A stretch of 38,574 nt of DNA, from positions 1 through 38,574 of the forward strand of contig CANGUZ010000019.1 of the NCBI GenBank assembly GCA_947457255.1, in the 5' to 3' direction. Source of the stretch: Flavobacteriaceae bacterium (GTDB taxonomy: Bacteria > Bacteroidota > Bacteroidia > Flavobacteriales > Flavobacteriaceae). The stretch's first letter is position 1. Every line of letters begins with the position of its first letter. The notes under the pieces were generated by a model. It did not search any database. It was not told the DNA's origin and saw only the letters and a program-made list of their open reading frames with translations. Of this stretch, positions 6,362 through 14,834 are shown in pieces. Both the position numbers and the translations under genes were made by a program.

Positions 6362-9023
6362 TTTTTTAGTGTTACATAAAAACATAAAACTACTCCTAAC
6401 CCTATTGTTCTTTGGATTCTTATCTCAAGTTAATGCTCAAGACCGAGTGCCATTTGATCAAGGCAAAAAGTACTTGCTTGGTGACGTAAAAGTAATAGGA
6501 AAAGTAAGTTATAACGAACAAACAATTGTTACCTTTTCAGGACTTCAAAAAGGACAAGAGGTTACTGTTCCTGGAGAAGAAATCTCAAATGCTATAAAAA
6601 AACTTGGAAAACTTGGTTTATTTAGTGATATCGATTTCTATATAAATAGAATAGAAGCTGATAGTATTTTTCTAGATTTAGATATTAACGAACTTCCAAA
6701 ATTAAGTGAAGTAAAATTTGTTGGAATAAAGAAAAACAAAACCGAAGGGCTTATTAAAGATAATGGACTTACAAAAGGAAAAATTGTAAATGAAAATTTA
6801 ATTACTACCACCAAAAACTACATCGAAAACAAATACAAAAAAGACGGTTTTTATAATACTAAAGTAGTTATAAACACTTTTCCTGACACTACATCGGGTA
6901 ACAATGTAAAAATGTTAATTAACATTGATAAGGATGAAAAAATAAAAATTAGTAGAATAGTATTCTCAGGAAACGAAAAATTTAAAGAATCAACGCTTCG
7001 AGGAGCGATGAAAAATACCAAACAAATTAATCGTTTGAGAGTTTTTAAAGCTTCAAAATTTATAGATGCCAAATATAAAGAGGATTTAGTGTCAATTGTA
7101 GAAAAATATAAAGAAAAAGGATATAGAGATGCACGTGTAGTATCTGACAGTGTATCATTTGATAAACAACAAAAAAAATTAAATATTAAAATAAACGTTG
7201 ACGAAGGACGGAAATATTATTTTGGAAACATAAAGTTTTTAGGAAATACTATATATACTGATCAAGGACTTTCAAGAATGTTAGGCATCCAAAAAGGAGA
7301 TGTCTATAATGGCGTTTTATTAGAAAAAAGAATTGCCGACAAAACAAAACCTGACGGAGAAGACATCACCAACTTATATCAAAACAACGGTTATTTATTT
7401 TCGAATATAAATGCCGTTGAAGTAAAAACGGCTAATGACACCATCGATTTTGAAATTAGAATCATAGAAGGCCCGTTAGCTTATTTTAATAAAATTACTG
7501 TGGTAGGAAATGACAAGACCAACGACGAGGTAATTTATAGAGAACTAAGAACAAAGCCAGGCCAAAAATACAGTAAGGAAGAATTGGTAAGAACCATTCG
7601 AGAAATTGGTCAGCTTGGTTTTTTTGATGCAGAAGCAATAGACCCAAAATTTAAAAATGTCGATGCAGGTGCGGGAACTGTAGATATTGAATACAATCTT
7701 GTTGAAAGAGGATCTAGCCAAATTGAATTACAAGGTGGCTACGGAGGAGGAGGATTTATAGGAACATTAGGATTGTCTTTTAACAACTTTTCGGTTAGAA
7801 ATCTTTTTAATAAAGACGCTTATAAACCCCTTCCTATGGGAGATGGTCAAAAAGTAGCGTTGCGATTACAAGCTAGTCCGTTTTTTCAAACCTATAGCCT
7901 TTCGTTTTCTGAACCTTGGTTTGGAAGAAAAAAACCAGTACAATTTAGCAGTTCATTTGCTTACAGTAAACAGTTTGCAGGAGGACAATTTGCAGGGGGA
8001 GGACAATTTGGGGCAAACATTGACAGAAGTCAAAATTTCAACATCCTCTCTTTATCGATGGGTTTGGCTAAACGATTGAGTGTTCCAGATGACTTTTTCG
8101 TTTTATCACAATCTGTTGCATTTCAATATTATGATTTAAATAATTTTAACACAGGGCTTTTTAGAACATTCAGTAACGGATCTGCGCGAAATTTATCATA
8201 CACAATTGGTTTAACAAGAAATAACAAGGGGGTAAACCCTATTTTCCCAACTTATGGTTCGGAATTTAGCATAATGGGTAAATTCTCATTACCCTATTCT
8301 CTAATGAACGGCATTGACTATGGCGATTTAGAAAATCAAGAAGCTTATAAATTAAAAAATAGCACATCGTCTGAAAGAATAGGTCCAAATGGAGAAATTA
8401 TTCAACCAGGAGACTTTATAGATGCATCTGGCAACAAAGTCGACAGATTTCAAGATGCAGCTCCAGATGAAGGAAAAATTGATCAAGAAAAATTTAAATG
8501 GTTAGAATACTACAAAATTAAATTCAAAGCCGATTGGTTTACTAAAATCTATGGCAAGTTAGTAATGCGTTCATTAGGAGAATTTGGTTATTTAGGAGCC
8601 TATAATAATGAAAGAGGCGTTGTTCCTTTTGAGCGATTCTTCTTAGGAGGAGACGGATTAGCCAACTTTGCACAAGACGGTAGAGAGGTTATTCAATTAA
8701 GAGGTTATCCAAATAATTCACTTTCTTCACAAAACGGAGGCACTATTTACAATAAATTTTCGTTAGAGATGAGATACCCTATCACATTAAAAGCTGCAGC
8801 ATCAATTTATGTTCTGTCTTTTCTTGAAGCGGGAGCAGCCTACGATACTTTTAGAACCTATAATCCATTTGCTCTAAAACGCTCGGCAGGTGCTGGATTA
8901 CGAATTTTTATGCCCGCATTTGGGTTGTTAGGAATAGATTTTGGTTATGGATTTGATTCCTTAACAGGAGATGGTAAAGCAAACGGAATGGAAACTCATT
9001 TTATTATTGGTCAGCAATTTTAA
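6345..9023 (+). CDS. bamA: Outer-membrane protein assembly factor BamA
   Basis: Central component of the beta-barrel assembly machine. After a signal peptide ending in FLSQVNAQ come about five POTRA repeats (to roughly residue 460), then a glycine- and aromatic-rich 16-strand barrel beginning near ERGSSQIELQGGYGGGG. The barrel ends with HFIIGQQF, whose terminal Phe is the usual beta-signal. The frame stays open upstream to an ATG at 6258 deep in uppS, but that adds a charged segment before the signal peptide. GTG 6345 (17-bp overlap with uppS) and GTG 6369 (7 bp after its stop) are the plausible starts; I list the first with modest certainty. Two skp-like genes for periplasmic chaperones follow. 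Confidence 0.95.
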   Translation: MNKLNNFLVLHKNIKLLLTLLFFGFLSQVNAQDRVPFDQGKKYLLGDVKVIGKVSYNEQTIVTFSGLQKGQEVTVPGEEISNAIKKLGKLGLFSDIDFYINRIEADSIFLDLDINELPKLSEVKFVGIKKNKTEGLIKDNGLTKGKIVNENLITTTKNYIENKYKKDGFYNTKVVINTFPDTTSGNNVKMLINIDKDEKIKISRIVFSGNEKFKESTLRGAMKNTKQINRLRVFKASKFIDAKYKEDLVSIVEKYKEKGYRDARVVSDSVSFDKQQKKLNIKINVDEGRKYYFGNIKFLGNTIYTDQGLSRMLGIQKGDVYNGVLLEKRIADKTKPDGEDITNLYQNNGYLFSNINAVEVKTANDTIDFEIRIIEGPLAYFNKITVVGNDKTNDEVIYRELRTKPGQKYSKEELVRTIREIGQLGFFDAEAIDPKFKNVDAGAGTVDIEYNLVERGSSQIELQGGYGGGGFIGTLGLSFNNFSVRNLFNKDAYKPLPMGDGQKVALRLQASPFFQTYSLSFSEPWFGRKKPVQFSSSFAYSKQFAGGQFAGGGQFGANIDRSQNFNILSLSMGLAKRLSVPDDFFVLSQSVAFQYYDLNNFNTGLFRTFSNGSARNLSYTIGLTRNNKGVNPIFPTYGSEFSIMGKFSLPYSLMNGIDYGDLENQEAYKLKNSTSSERIGPNGEIIQPGDFIDASGNKVDRFQDAAPDEGKIDQEKFKWLEYYKIKFKADWFTKIYGKLVMRSLGEFGYLGAYNNERGVVPFERFFLGGDGLANFAQDGREVIQLRGYPNNSLSSQNGGTIYNKFSLEMRYPITLKAAASIYVLSFLEAGAAYDTFRTYNPFALKRSAGAGLRIFMPAFGLLGIDFGYGFDSLTGDGKANGMETHFIIGQQF

Positions 9024-9038
9024 AATTAACTATATTTG
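9007..9038 (+). promoter_or_regulatory. Promoter of the first skp-like gene
   Basis: TTG (9007-9009), a 21-bp spacer and TATATTTG (9031-9038) match the Bacteroidota -33/-7 architecture well. It overlaps the bamA 3' end and places a start site roughly 20-25 bp before the ATG at 9068, so the skp genes can be expressed separately from bamA. Confidence 0.65.
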
Positions 9039-9067
9039 GCACGATATTTTCTAATAAAACTTTAGTT

Positions 9068-10102
9068 ATGAGAAAACAGGTTGTATTACTGATTTTTATA
9101 ATGACTATTTCGATAGTAACTTATAGTCAGTCTAGAGGTGTGAAAATAGGCTATATAGATATGGAGTATATTTTACAAAATGTACCTGACTACATGGAAG
9201 CTAAAAGCCAGTTAGAGCAAAAAGCTCAAAAATGGAAACAAGAAATTGAAGCAAAAAAAAACGAAGTTACAAAACTTAAAGAGTCATTAAAAACCGAAAA
9301 AGTTTTATTAACTAAAGAATTAATAGAAGAACGAGAAGAAGAAATTGTATTTCAAGAAACAGAATTATTTGATTATCAGCAAAAACGATTTGGACCTAAT
9401 GGTGATTTAATATTACAAAAAGCAGTGTTATCTCAACCAATACAAGATCAAGTTTTTACAGCTGCTCAAGACATTGCAGAAGCTAAAAAATATGATTTTA
9501 TTTTTGATAAATCGTCTGATTTGACCATGTTATTTGCTGCAAAACGTTTTGACATAAGCGATCAAGTAGTTCGAGTAATTACAAGAGCAACGAAAAGAAA
9601 TCAGTTGAGTAAAAAGCAACTCAAATTAGAGGAAGAGAAAGAAGCTAGAGAAAATTTAGAAGATGAAAATCCAGCTGCGGCAGATAGAAAGAAAGTACTT
9701 GATGATAAAAAAGCAGCAAGAGAACAATTAATTGCAGAAAGAAAAGCAGCTATCGAAGAAAAGAAAAAAGCTGTTGAAGAAAACAGAAAACAACTTTTAG
9801 CAGAAAAAGCAGCAAAAAAGAATGGTGTTATTGTTCCAGAAAAAAATGAAACTGAAAGCACTTTAACCAATGCTCCAGAGACAAATAATTCAGAGACAAA
9901 TAATTCGGACGCAAAAGTTACACCAGCTCCAGATAACTCAGCGGTTATAAATGCAAAGCAAAAATTAGCGGAAATCAGAGCAAAAGACCTTGAAGAAAGA
10001 AAAAAAGCATTAGAAGAAAAAAAGAAAAAAATATTAGCTGATAGAGAAGCAGCAAAAAAAGAAAAAGAAGCAAGTAAAGAAACCGAGAACATTAAAAACT
10101 AA
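9068..10102 (+). CDS. OmpH/Skp-family periplasmic chaperone with long Lys/Glu-rich tail
   Basis: Signal peptide MRKQVVLLIFIMTISIVTYSQ, then an OmpH/Skp body: KIGYIDMEYILQNVPDYMEAKSQ, a long charged coiled coil, and FDKSSDLTMLFAAKRFDISDQV near residues 150-165. Skp holds unfolded outer-membrane proteins for delivery to Bam. The body ends at about residue 180. The remaining ~165 residues form a very charged Lys/Glu/Ala tail with repeats of the type ERKKALEEKKKKILADREAA, broken by a NETESTLTNAPETNN spacer. At 344 aa it is twice the family length. It lies between bamA and a normal-sized paralogue. Confidence 0.9.
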   Translation: MRKQVVLLIFIMTISIVTYSQSRGVKIGYIDMEYILQNVPDYMEAKSQLEQKAQKWKQEIEAKKNEVTKLKESLKTEKVLLTKELIEEREEEIVFQETELFDYQQKRFGPNGDLILQKAVLSQPIQDQVFTAAQDIAEAKKYDFIFDKSSDLTMLFAAKRFDISDQVVRVITRATKRNQLSKKQLKLEEEKEARENLEDENPAAADRKKVLDDKKAAREQLIAERKAAIEEKKKAVEENRKQLLAEKAAKKNGVIVPEKNETESTLTNAPETNNSETNNSDAKVTPAPDNSAVINAKQKLAEIRAKDLEERKKALEEKKKKILADREAAKKEKEASKETENIKN

Positions 10103-10126
10103 AAAACAATTAATTAATATTTAAAA

Positions 10127-10630
10127 ATGATGAAACAAATAAAAACTTTATTAATAGCTACAGCCCTTTTCATTACAGGTAATCAAGCAATAAATGCTCA
10201 AGCAAAAACAGCTCACGTAGAGGTAAGTGAAATAATGGCAAAAATGCCTGCAATGCTTGAGGCTCAAAAACAATTAGAAAAATTAAGTGGTACCTATGAT
10301 GTAGAGTACAAAGGAATGGTTGAAGAATACCAAAACAAATTAAAAAAATACGAACAAGAAGCTACAACAGTTGCTGAGGCTGTAAACGAAACTAGATCAA
10401 AAGAGGTTCAAGACATGCAAAAAAGAATCGTTGATTATAGAGACAATGCTCAAAAAGAATTACAACAAAAAGAAGCTGATATCGTTAAACCAATTATGGA
10501 AAAAGTAAAAGCATCTATTCAAAAAGTTGGAAAAGCTAAAGGTTTTCAATATATTTTAAATTCTGAAGGTTTACTTTTAGCAGATGGTCCAAACTTGACA
10601 GCTGATGTAAAAAAAGATTTAGGTTTTTAA
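10127..10630 (+). CDS. OmpH/Skp-family periplasmic chaperone
   Basis: Canonical-length Skp paralogue (167 aa) with signal peptide MMKQIKTLLIATALFITGNQ and onward to INAQA. The mature protein has the AHVEVSEIMAKMPAMLEAQKQ start, a central coiled coil (about residues 45-130) and the closing GFQYILNSEGLLLADGPNLT strand segment. It probably forms a trimeric jellyfish-shaped chaperone like E. coli Skp. It lies 24 bp after the long paralogue and is followed by a strong terminator, so the two form one operon that ends here. Confidence 0.93.
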   Translation: MMKQIKTLLIATALFITGNQAINAQAKTAHVEVSEIMAKMPAMLEAQKQLEKLSGTYDVEYKGMVEEYQNKLKKYEQEATTVAEAVNETRSKEVQDMQKRIVDYRDNAQKELQQKEADIVKPIMEKVKASIQKVGKAKGFQYILNSEGLLLADGPNLTADVKKDLGF

Positions 10631-10654
10631 TCTAAAAAAAATGAAATAAAATAT

Positions 10655-10698
10655 AAAAACTGCTCCATCGAAATTTCGAGACGGAGCAGTTTTTTTTT
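10655..10698 (+). terminator. Rho-independent terminator after the skp pair
   Basis: AAAAACTGCTCC and GGAGCAGTTTTT form a 12-bp stem. The loop region itself contains the palindrome TCGAAATTTCGA, and the 3' arm runs into a T tract ending at 10698. It ends the bamA/skp transcript just before murI. Confidence 0.9.
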
Positions 10699-10709
10699 AC
10701 ATTTGATTT

Positions 10710-11486
10710 ATGATAAACAATCAACCTATTGGTCTTTTCGATTCAGGAATTGGTGGAACTTCTATATGGTCTGCCATTCATGAACTATTACCTAATGAAG
10801 ACACGATTTATCTTGCCGATAGCAAAAATGCTCCCTACGGAAAAAAAACTAAAGAAGAAATTATTGCATTAAGCATTAAAAACACTGAATTTCTTCTCGA
10901 AAAAAAAGTTAAACTTATAGTAGTTGCATGCAATACCGCCACTACCAATGCAATAAAAGAATTAAGAGATTTATATAAAGTCCCGTTTATAGGTATCGAA
11001 CCCGCAATAAAACCAGCAGCAATACATTCTAAAACTCAAACTATTGGTATATTGGCAACTAAAGGCACATTGAGCAGTGAGCTCTTTAATAAAACGGTAG
11101 AAAAGTATCAAGATACCCATATTATAGAACAAATTGGTTATGGACTAGTAGAATTAATAGAAAACGGCGAGCTCAATTCACCTGAAATGAAAATACTTCT
11201 TCATTCTTACTTAAAACCAATGATTGAAGCCAATATTGATTATTTAGTTCTAGGTTGTAGCCACTATCCATATTTAATACCTTTGATAAAAAAGATTATC
11301 CCTAATCATATACAAATAATAGATTCAGGTGAGGCTGTGGCACGACAAACTCAAAAAATAATTGAAGAAAAAGTAGGAAAACATGATGTTGGAAAAGGTA
11401 ATGCTGTATTTTATACCAATACAAATCCCAAAGTACTAACTGAAATATTAAACAATAAATATAAAGTTGTAAAACGAGATTTTTAA
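10710..11486 (+). CDS. murI: Glutamate racemase
   Basis: MurI interconverts L- and D-glutamate and supplies D-Glu for peptidoglycan. The 258-aa protein has the family features: GLFDSGIGGTSIW with Asp11-Ser12, the first catalytic Cys in VACNTATTN (Cys74), and the second in LGCSHYPYL (Cys183). The gene sits just after the terminator of the skp operon and is convergent with the gamma-carbonic-anhydrase gene (9 bp between the stops). No clear promoter box is seen in the short gap, so read-through past the terminator may contribute. Confidence 0.96.
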   Translation: MINNQPIGLFDSGIGGTSIWSAIHELLPNEDTIYLADSKNAPYGKKTKEEIIALSIKNTEFLLEKKVKLIVVACNTATTNAIKELRDLYKVPFIGIEPAIKPAAIHSKTQTIGILATKGTLSSELFNKTVEKYQDTHIIEQIGYGLVELIENGELNSPEMKILLHSYLKPMIEANIDYLVLGCSHYPYLIPLIKKIIPNHIQIIDSGEAVARQTQKIIEEKVGKHDVGKGNAVFYTNTNPKVLTEILNNKYKVVKRDF

Positions 11487-11495
11487 TATTCTTGA

Positions 11496-12008
11496 TTACT
11501 CTTTAAACCAACTAGAATACATTACATAATTATTGGAAATTCTTTCTATTTCACCAGCAAAATCAGACTGGTCAATATCTTTAACCTTTTTTGCAGGAAT
11601 ACCTGCCCAAATAGTTCCAGATTCAACAATAGTATTCTGAGTAACAACAGCTCCTGCGCCAATTATTGAATTGCTTTCTACCACACAATTATCCATAACA
11701 ATAGCTCCCATTCCTATTAAAACATTGTCTTTTATAGTACAACCATGAACTATTGCATTATGTCCTATAGAAACGTTGTTTCCTATAACGGTTGGATGTT
11801 TTTGATAGGTACAATGAATAATGGCACCATCTTGAATATTTACTTTATTGCCAATAGATATACTGTTTACATCACCTCTAACAACAGCATTAAACCAAAC
11901 GCTACAGGAATGACCAAAAAAAACCTCGCCAACAATAGTGGCGTTTTCTGCAACGTAACAATCATCGGGAATTATTGGAGATTTTCCGTTTACTGATTTT
12001 ATCAACAT
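11496..12008 (-). CDS. Gamma carbonic anhydrase family protein (left-handed beta-helix)
   Basis: About 170 aa of hexapeptide repeats (for example VAENATIVGEVFFGHSCSVW, KVNIQDGAIIHC, NVSIGHNAIVHGC, IGAGAVVTQNTIV) forming a trimeric left-handed beta-helix. Metal-binding His candidates are in IHCTYQKHP and GHNAIVHGC. The family (YrdA/PaaY-like) includes gamma carbonic anhydrases and proteins without known activity, so catalysis is uncertain. The ATG at 12006-12008 (MLIKSVNGK) is preferred over a start at 12044, which adds twelve residues unlike the family. Confidence 0.88.
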   Translation of the reverse strand: MLIKSVNGKSPIIPDDCYVAENATIVGEVFFGHSCSVWFNAVVRGDVNSISIGNKVNIQDGAIIHCTYQKHPTVIGNNVSIGHNAIVHGCTIKDNVLIGMGAIVMDNCVVESNSIIGAGAVVTQNTIVESGTIWAGIPAKKVKDIDQSDFAGEIERISNNYVMYSSWFKE

Positions 12009-12057
12009 AATGGTAAAAAAATAGTCCCGAATAAATCGGGACATTTTATAAAAATAT

Positions 12058-13062
12058 TTAATTAATTGCTGGACAATTACAGTGGTATTTCTCAGGACTA
12101 CAAAATAAATCTATTCCTAAAGTTATTTGATGAAAACCTCCATTATCAAATTTAGCACCTCCAGCTAAATAAGAGTAAGTATATGAAAACATAAACTTAT
12201 TATAATTAATACCCACGATTGGAGTTATATATTGTAATTTTTGCGTTTTTAATTGACCTCCAACATTATCTAAATATTGAGCACCATCTAAACTTCTTCT
12301 GTATGATAAAGCTCCCCACAACCTACCTATTTCTAATTGCTTATACACTTTCATGTTTAAGTCAAAAGAACTTTCTTTGGTTTGGCTGATGCTTTGAAAC
12401 ATTACAGAAGGCTCCCATAATAACCCATCTTCTTCACCAAAAGTGTAACCCAAATTCAAAATTAACTTTCTCAAATTATCGCTTTCAACACCACTATAAA
12501 GCTCTCTTCTCGTTTCAACAGCGTTTTTTACAGTTGCATGAGCGTAAAAATCCAAGTAGTTGTATGACGCCCCAATATCAACATTAAAATAGGAATCTTT
12601 CTGAATATTAATCCCAAGAACATTCGGATCAAAATCACCTGGCCTTAGAAAAGAAGTCTCGTCTAAAGTACTTTGGGTTAAACCAACATTAACACCAAAT
12701 GAAAGTTGGTTCAAATCGACATTATCTCTAGAAAACATAATATGATGCGCATAAGTCAATTTAATTCCTGTTTGAGAGTGGTACCCATTTCTATCATTAT
12801 AAAAAATAGCTCCTGCTCCTGACTGTTCTCCAATTCTTCCATTAAAACTTAACGTTTGTAATGCTGGAGCATCGGTTTGACCAAACCACTGTTGTCTTCC
12901 TGTTGCTCTTAATTTAGCGCAACTTGCAGCACCAGCCATTGACGGATGTAGTAAATAATAATTATCTGATAAATAATCAGAATAAACAGCTATACCTTCT
13001 TGAGAAAATGAAAATTGTGATGCTAAAAACACAACTAATAATCCTAATTTCTTAAAACTCAT
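12058..13062 (-). CDS. PorP/SprF family type IX secretion-associated outer-membrane protein
   Basis: 334-aa outer-membrane beta-barrel with signal peptide MSFKKLGLLVVFLASQFSFS and the family start QEGIAVYSDYLSDNYYLLHPSMAGAAS (residues 21 onward). Typical motifs follow: RQQWFGQTDAPALQTLSFNG, GAGAIFYNDRNGYHSQTGIK and YAHHIM. PorP/SprF proteins work with T9SS secretion of specific partners, such as SprB in gliding Flavobacterium. No gldJ/sprB-like partner is adjacent, so this is probably one of several paralogues. The protein ends in a Cys-containing CNCPAIN tail. A promoter lies about 80 bp upstream. Confidence 0.87.
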   Translation of the reverse strand: MSFKKLGLLVVFLASQFSFSQEGIAVYSDYLSDNYYLLHPSMAGAASCAKLRATGRQQWFGQTDAPALQTLSFNGRIGEQSGAGAIFYNDRNGYHSQTGIKLTYAHHIMFSRDNVDLNQLSFGVNVGLTQSTLDETSFLRPGDFDPNVLGINIQKDSYFNVDIGASYNYLDFYAHATVKNAVETRRELYSGVESDNLRKLILNLGYTFGEEDGLLWEPSVMFQSISQTKESSFDLNMKVYKQLEIGRLWGALSYRRSLDGAQYLDNVGGQLKTQKLQYITPIVGINYNKFMFSYTYSYLAGGAKFDNGGFHQITLGIDLFCSPEKYHCNCPAIN

Positions 13063-13144
13063 TTTTTAAATTTTTAATTATATACAATTCCTTGTAATTT
13101 ACTAATTATAAGACAAAACGAAAATCACCTTTATTAGTTGCGCC

Positions 13145-13178
13145 CAAATATATAAATTTTTGATGATTTTTAAATCAA
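13145..13178 (-). promoter_or_regulatory. Promoter of the PorP/SprF-family gene
   Basis: On the minus strand TTG (complement of 13176-13178) is followed after 23 bp by TATATTTG (complement of 13145-13152). The -7 box is perfect and the spacing is at the long end of the usual range. It would give a leader of about 75 nt. Confidence 0.5.
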
Positions 13179-13320
13179 TAATTAAAATTTATTCATTACC
13201 CTCCTTATTTTTTGACAATAAATTAAATTTTGAAAAAAAATAAAACAAAAAACAGTAAAAACAAACGTTAATTTATTGTTTAATTGTTCAAATATAATTA
13301 ATCACTCATTATAACTTTGT

Positions 13321-13328
13321 TAAATTTG
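13321..13328 (+). promoter_or_regulatory. -7 box of the Nfu gene
   Basis: TAAATTTG fits TAnnTTTG, 15 bp before the ATG at 13344. No TTG occurs at the optimal distance, so the assignment is tentative. A near-leaderless transcript would result. Confidence 0.35.
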
Positions 13329-13343
13329 TAAAAAAAATAAAAT

Positions 13344-14243
13344 ATGATACAATTAGCTATTAAAGAAACCCAAAATCCAGCTATACTAAAATTTGAATTC
13401 CCCGATTTCATAACTCAAAATGAGAGTTTTGAATTTAAAAACATCGATGAGGCAAAAAACTCACCATTGGCTCAAAAGCTATTTTATTTACCTTTTGTAA
13501 AAACAGTTTACATTTCAGGAAACTTTATTGCTATTGAAAAATTTAGTATTGTAGAATGGGAAGATGTACAAGATGCTGTCGCTGAGCAAATCGCCAGTTT
13601 TGTAAATGATGGTGGTATTATTGTCACTGTTGATGAAAGCAAACCTAAGAAACAGCCAGCAACCGTTTATGGTGAATCGACTCCAAACCCTTCAGTTTTA
13701 AAATTTGTTGTGAGTAGAATGCTAACAAAAACAGCTGTCGAGTTTAAAAACATTGATGAAACTTCTGCCTCACCGTTGGCCAAAGAATTATTTAAATTTC
13801 CTTACGTCAAAGAAGTATTTATAGACGAAAACTATGTTTCGGTAACCAAATATGCAGTAAACGAATGGCAAGAAATTACTTTAGAGCTGCGATCATTTAT
13901 AAAGGAATTTATTGAAAACGGGGGAACTGTTCTTGATGAAAGCCTTGTTGATTTAAGTCCAAAAATCGAGAAACAAAAAATTGAAAATTTCGACCACCTT
14001 GATACGACTTCACAACAAATCATCAATATTTTAGAAGAATATGTCAAACCTGCTGTAGCTGCCGATGGTGGAAATATTCTTTTTGATTCGTACGACGAAA
14101 ATGAAAAAAGAGTAAAAGTAGTTCTTCAAGGTGCTTGTAACGGCTGTCCATCTTCTACATTTACATTAAAAAGCGGCATTGAAAATATGCTGAAAGACAT
14201 GCTAAATGATAAAGATATTATAGTCGAAGCTTTAAACGGGTAA
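13344..14243 (+). CDS. NifU/Nfu family Fe-S scaffold with doubled N-terminal domain
   Basis: 299-aa protein for iron-sulfur cluster delivery. It has two tandem copies of the Nfu N-terminal domain: residues ~1-93 (NPAILKFEF, FKNIDEAKNSPLAQKLFYLP) and ~109-203 (STPNPSVLKFV, FKNIDETSASPLAKELFKFP). The C-terminal NifU-like domain starts near residue 220 (IINILEEYVKPAVAADGGNI) and carries the cluster-binding CxxC in GACNGCPSSTFTLK. The scaffold accepts a cluster on a dimer of CxxC domains and passes it to apo-proteins. The doubled N-terminus looks like an internal duplication. It is apparently monocistronic. Confidence 0.93.
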   Translation: MIQLAIKETQNPAILKFEFPDFITQNESFEFKNIDEAKNSPLAQKLFYLPFVKTVYISGNFIAIEKFSIVEWEDVQDAVAEQIASFVNDGGIIVTVDESKPKKQPATVYGESTPNPSVLKFVVSRMLTKTAVEFKNIDETSASPLAKELFKFPYVKEVFIDENYVSVTKYAVNEWQEITLELRSFIKEFIENGGTVLDESLVDLSPKIEKQKIENFDHLDTTSQQIINILEEYVKPAVAADGGNILFDSYDENEKRVKVVLQGACNGCPSSTFTLKSGIENMLKDMLNDKDIIVEALNG

Positions 14244-14357
14244 ATTAAAAAAAACTTTTTTATGTTTGTCAGAATAAAACTTGTGACGTCCCGAAAATAA
14301 TTTTAAAGAAGTTAGTAATGAATTGAAATTCAGTCATTAAAGAATTACTTTTTATCG

Positions 14358-14365
14358 TAAATTTG
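14358..14365 (+). promoter_or_regulatory. -7 box of the small helical protein gene
   Basis: TAAATTTG, 26 bp before the ATG at 14392. It fits the Bacteroidota consensus, but the -33 element is not obvious. Confidence 0.4.
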
Positions 14366-14391
14366 ACAATTAATCAATTAATTTATCAATC

Positions 14392-14757
14392 ATGGGAATA
14401 GGAACTTTTATTAAGAATTTATTTGGTTCGGCTAAAGAAAGCGCTGAAACTTTAACTGATACGGCTAAAGAAACGTACGAATCTGCAAAAGAAAATGCAG
14501 CTCCAATACTCGTAAAAGCAGAAATACTTGCCGATGAAGTGATAGAAAAAGTTAGCGAATATTCTGAAAAAGCTACTGTGGTTATAGAGGAAGTTGTTGA
14601 ATCTGTAAAAGAAAACGCTGCACCAATTATTGAAAAAGCTGAAGTTTTTGCCAACGAAGCAAAAGTAAAGGTAGAGGAAGGCATTGTTGCAGCTAAAGAA
14701 AAAATAAATGAGTTAGTAAATAACTCAACTCATGAATCAAAAAAAGACGCTGAATAA
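14392..14757 (+). CDS. Small amphipathic repeat protein of unknown function
   Basis: 121-aa charged helical protein without a signal peptide. It is an Ala/Glu/Lys-rich amphipathic helix of the kind that scores as YtxH-, apolipoprotein- or LEA-like. A 40-residue internal period is visible: KENAAPI occurs at residues 33-39 and again at 73-79, each followed by a KAE(I/V) helix. Such proteins are often linked to membrane surfaces or stress protection. The first residues MGIGTFIKNLFGSAK could form a short membrane-attaching helix. It ends at a strong terminator and has its own -7 box, so it is probably transcribed alone. Function is not known. Confidence 0.75.
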   Translation: MGIGTFIKNLFGSAKESAETLTDTAKETYESAKENAAPILVKAEILADEVIEKVSEYSEKATVVIEEVVESVKENAAPIIEKAEVFANEAKVKVEEGIVAAKEKINELVNNSTHESKKDAE

Positions 14758-14794
14758 ATAGTAAAAAATACTATTTTTGTAGCTAAAAACAACT

Positions 14795-14824
14795 AACCTT
14801 CTCCAATTTGGGAAGGTTTTTTTT
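14795..14824 (+). terminator. Rho-independent terminator
   Basis: AACCTTC and GAAGGTT form a 7-bp stem around a 10-base loop, followed by a T tract. It ends the small helical-protein gene. Because it spans 14795-14824, the MscS gene cannot start at the upstream ATG 14808, and 14835 is used. Confidence 0.88.
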
Positions 14825-14834
14825 AAATTTTAAA

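Noticed and set aside
9601..10092. 163-aa minus-strand ORF rich in Phe and Ser.
   Set aside because: It is the mirror image of the Lys/Glu-rich tail of the Skp-like gene; its composition is a by-product of that strand.
14370..14684. 104-aa minus-strand ORF over the small helical protein.
   Set aside because: The plus-strand frame has a promoter box, a terminator and an internal duplication; the minus frame is Ser/Phe-rich reverse complement of it.
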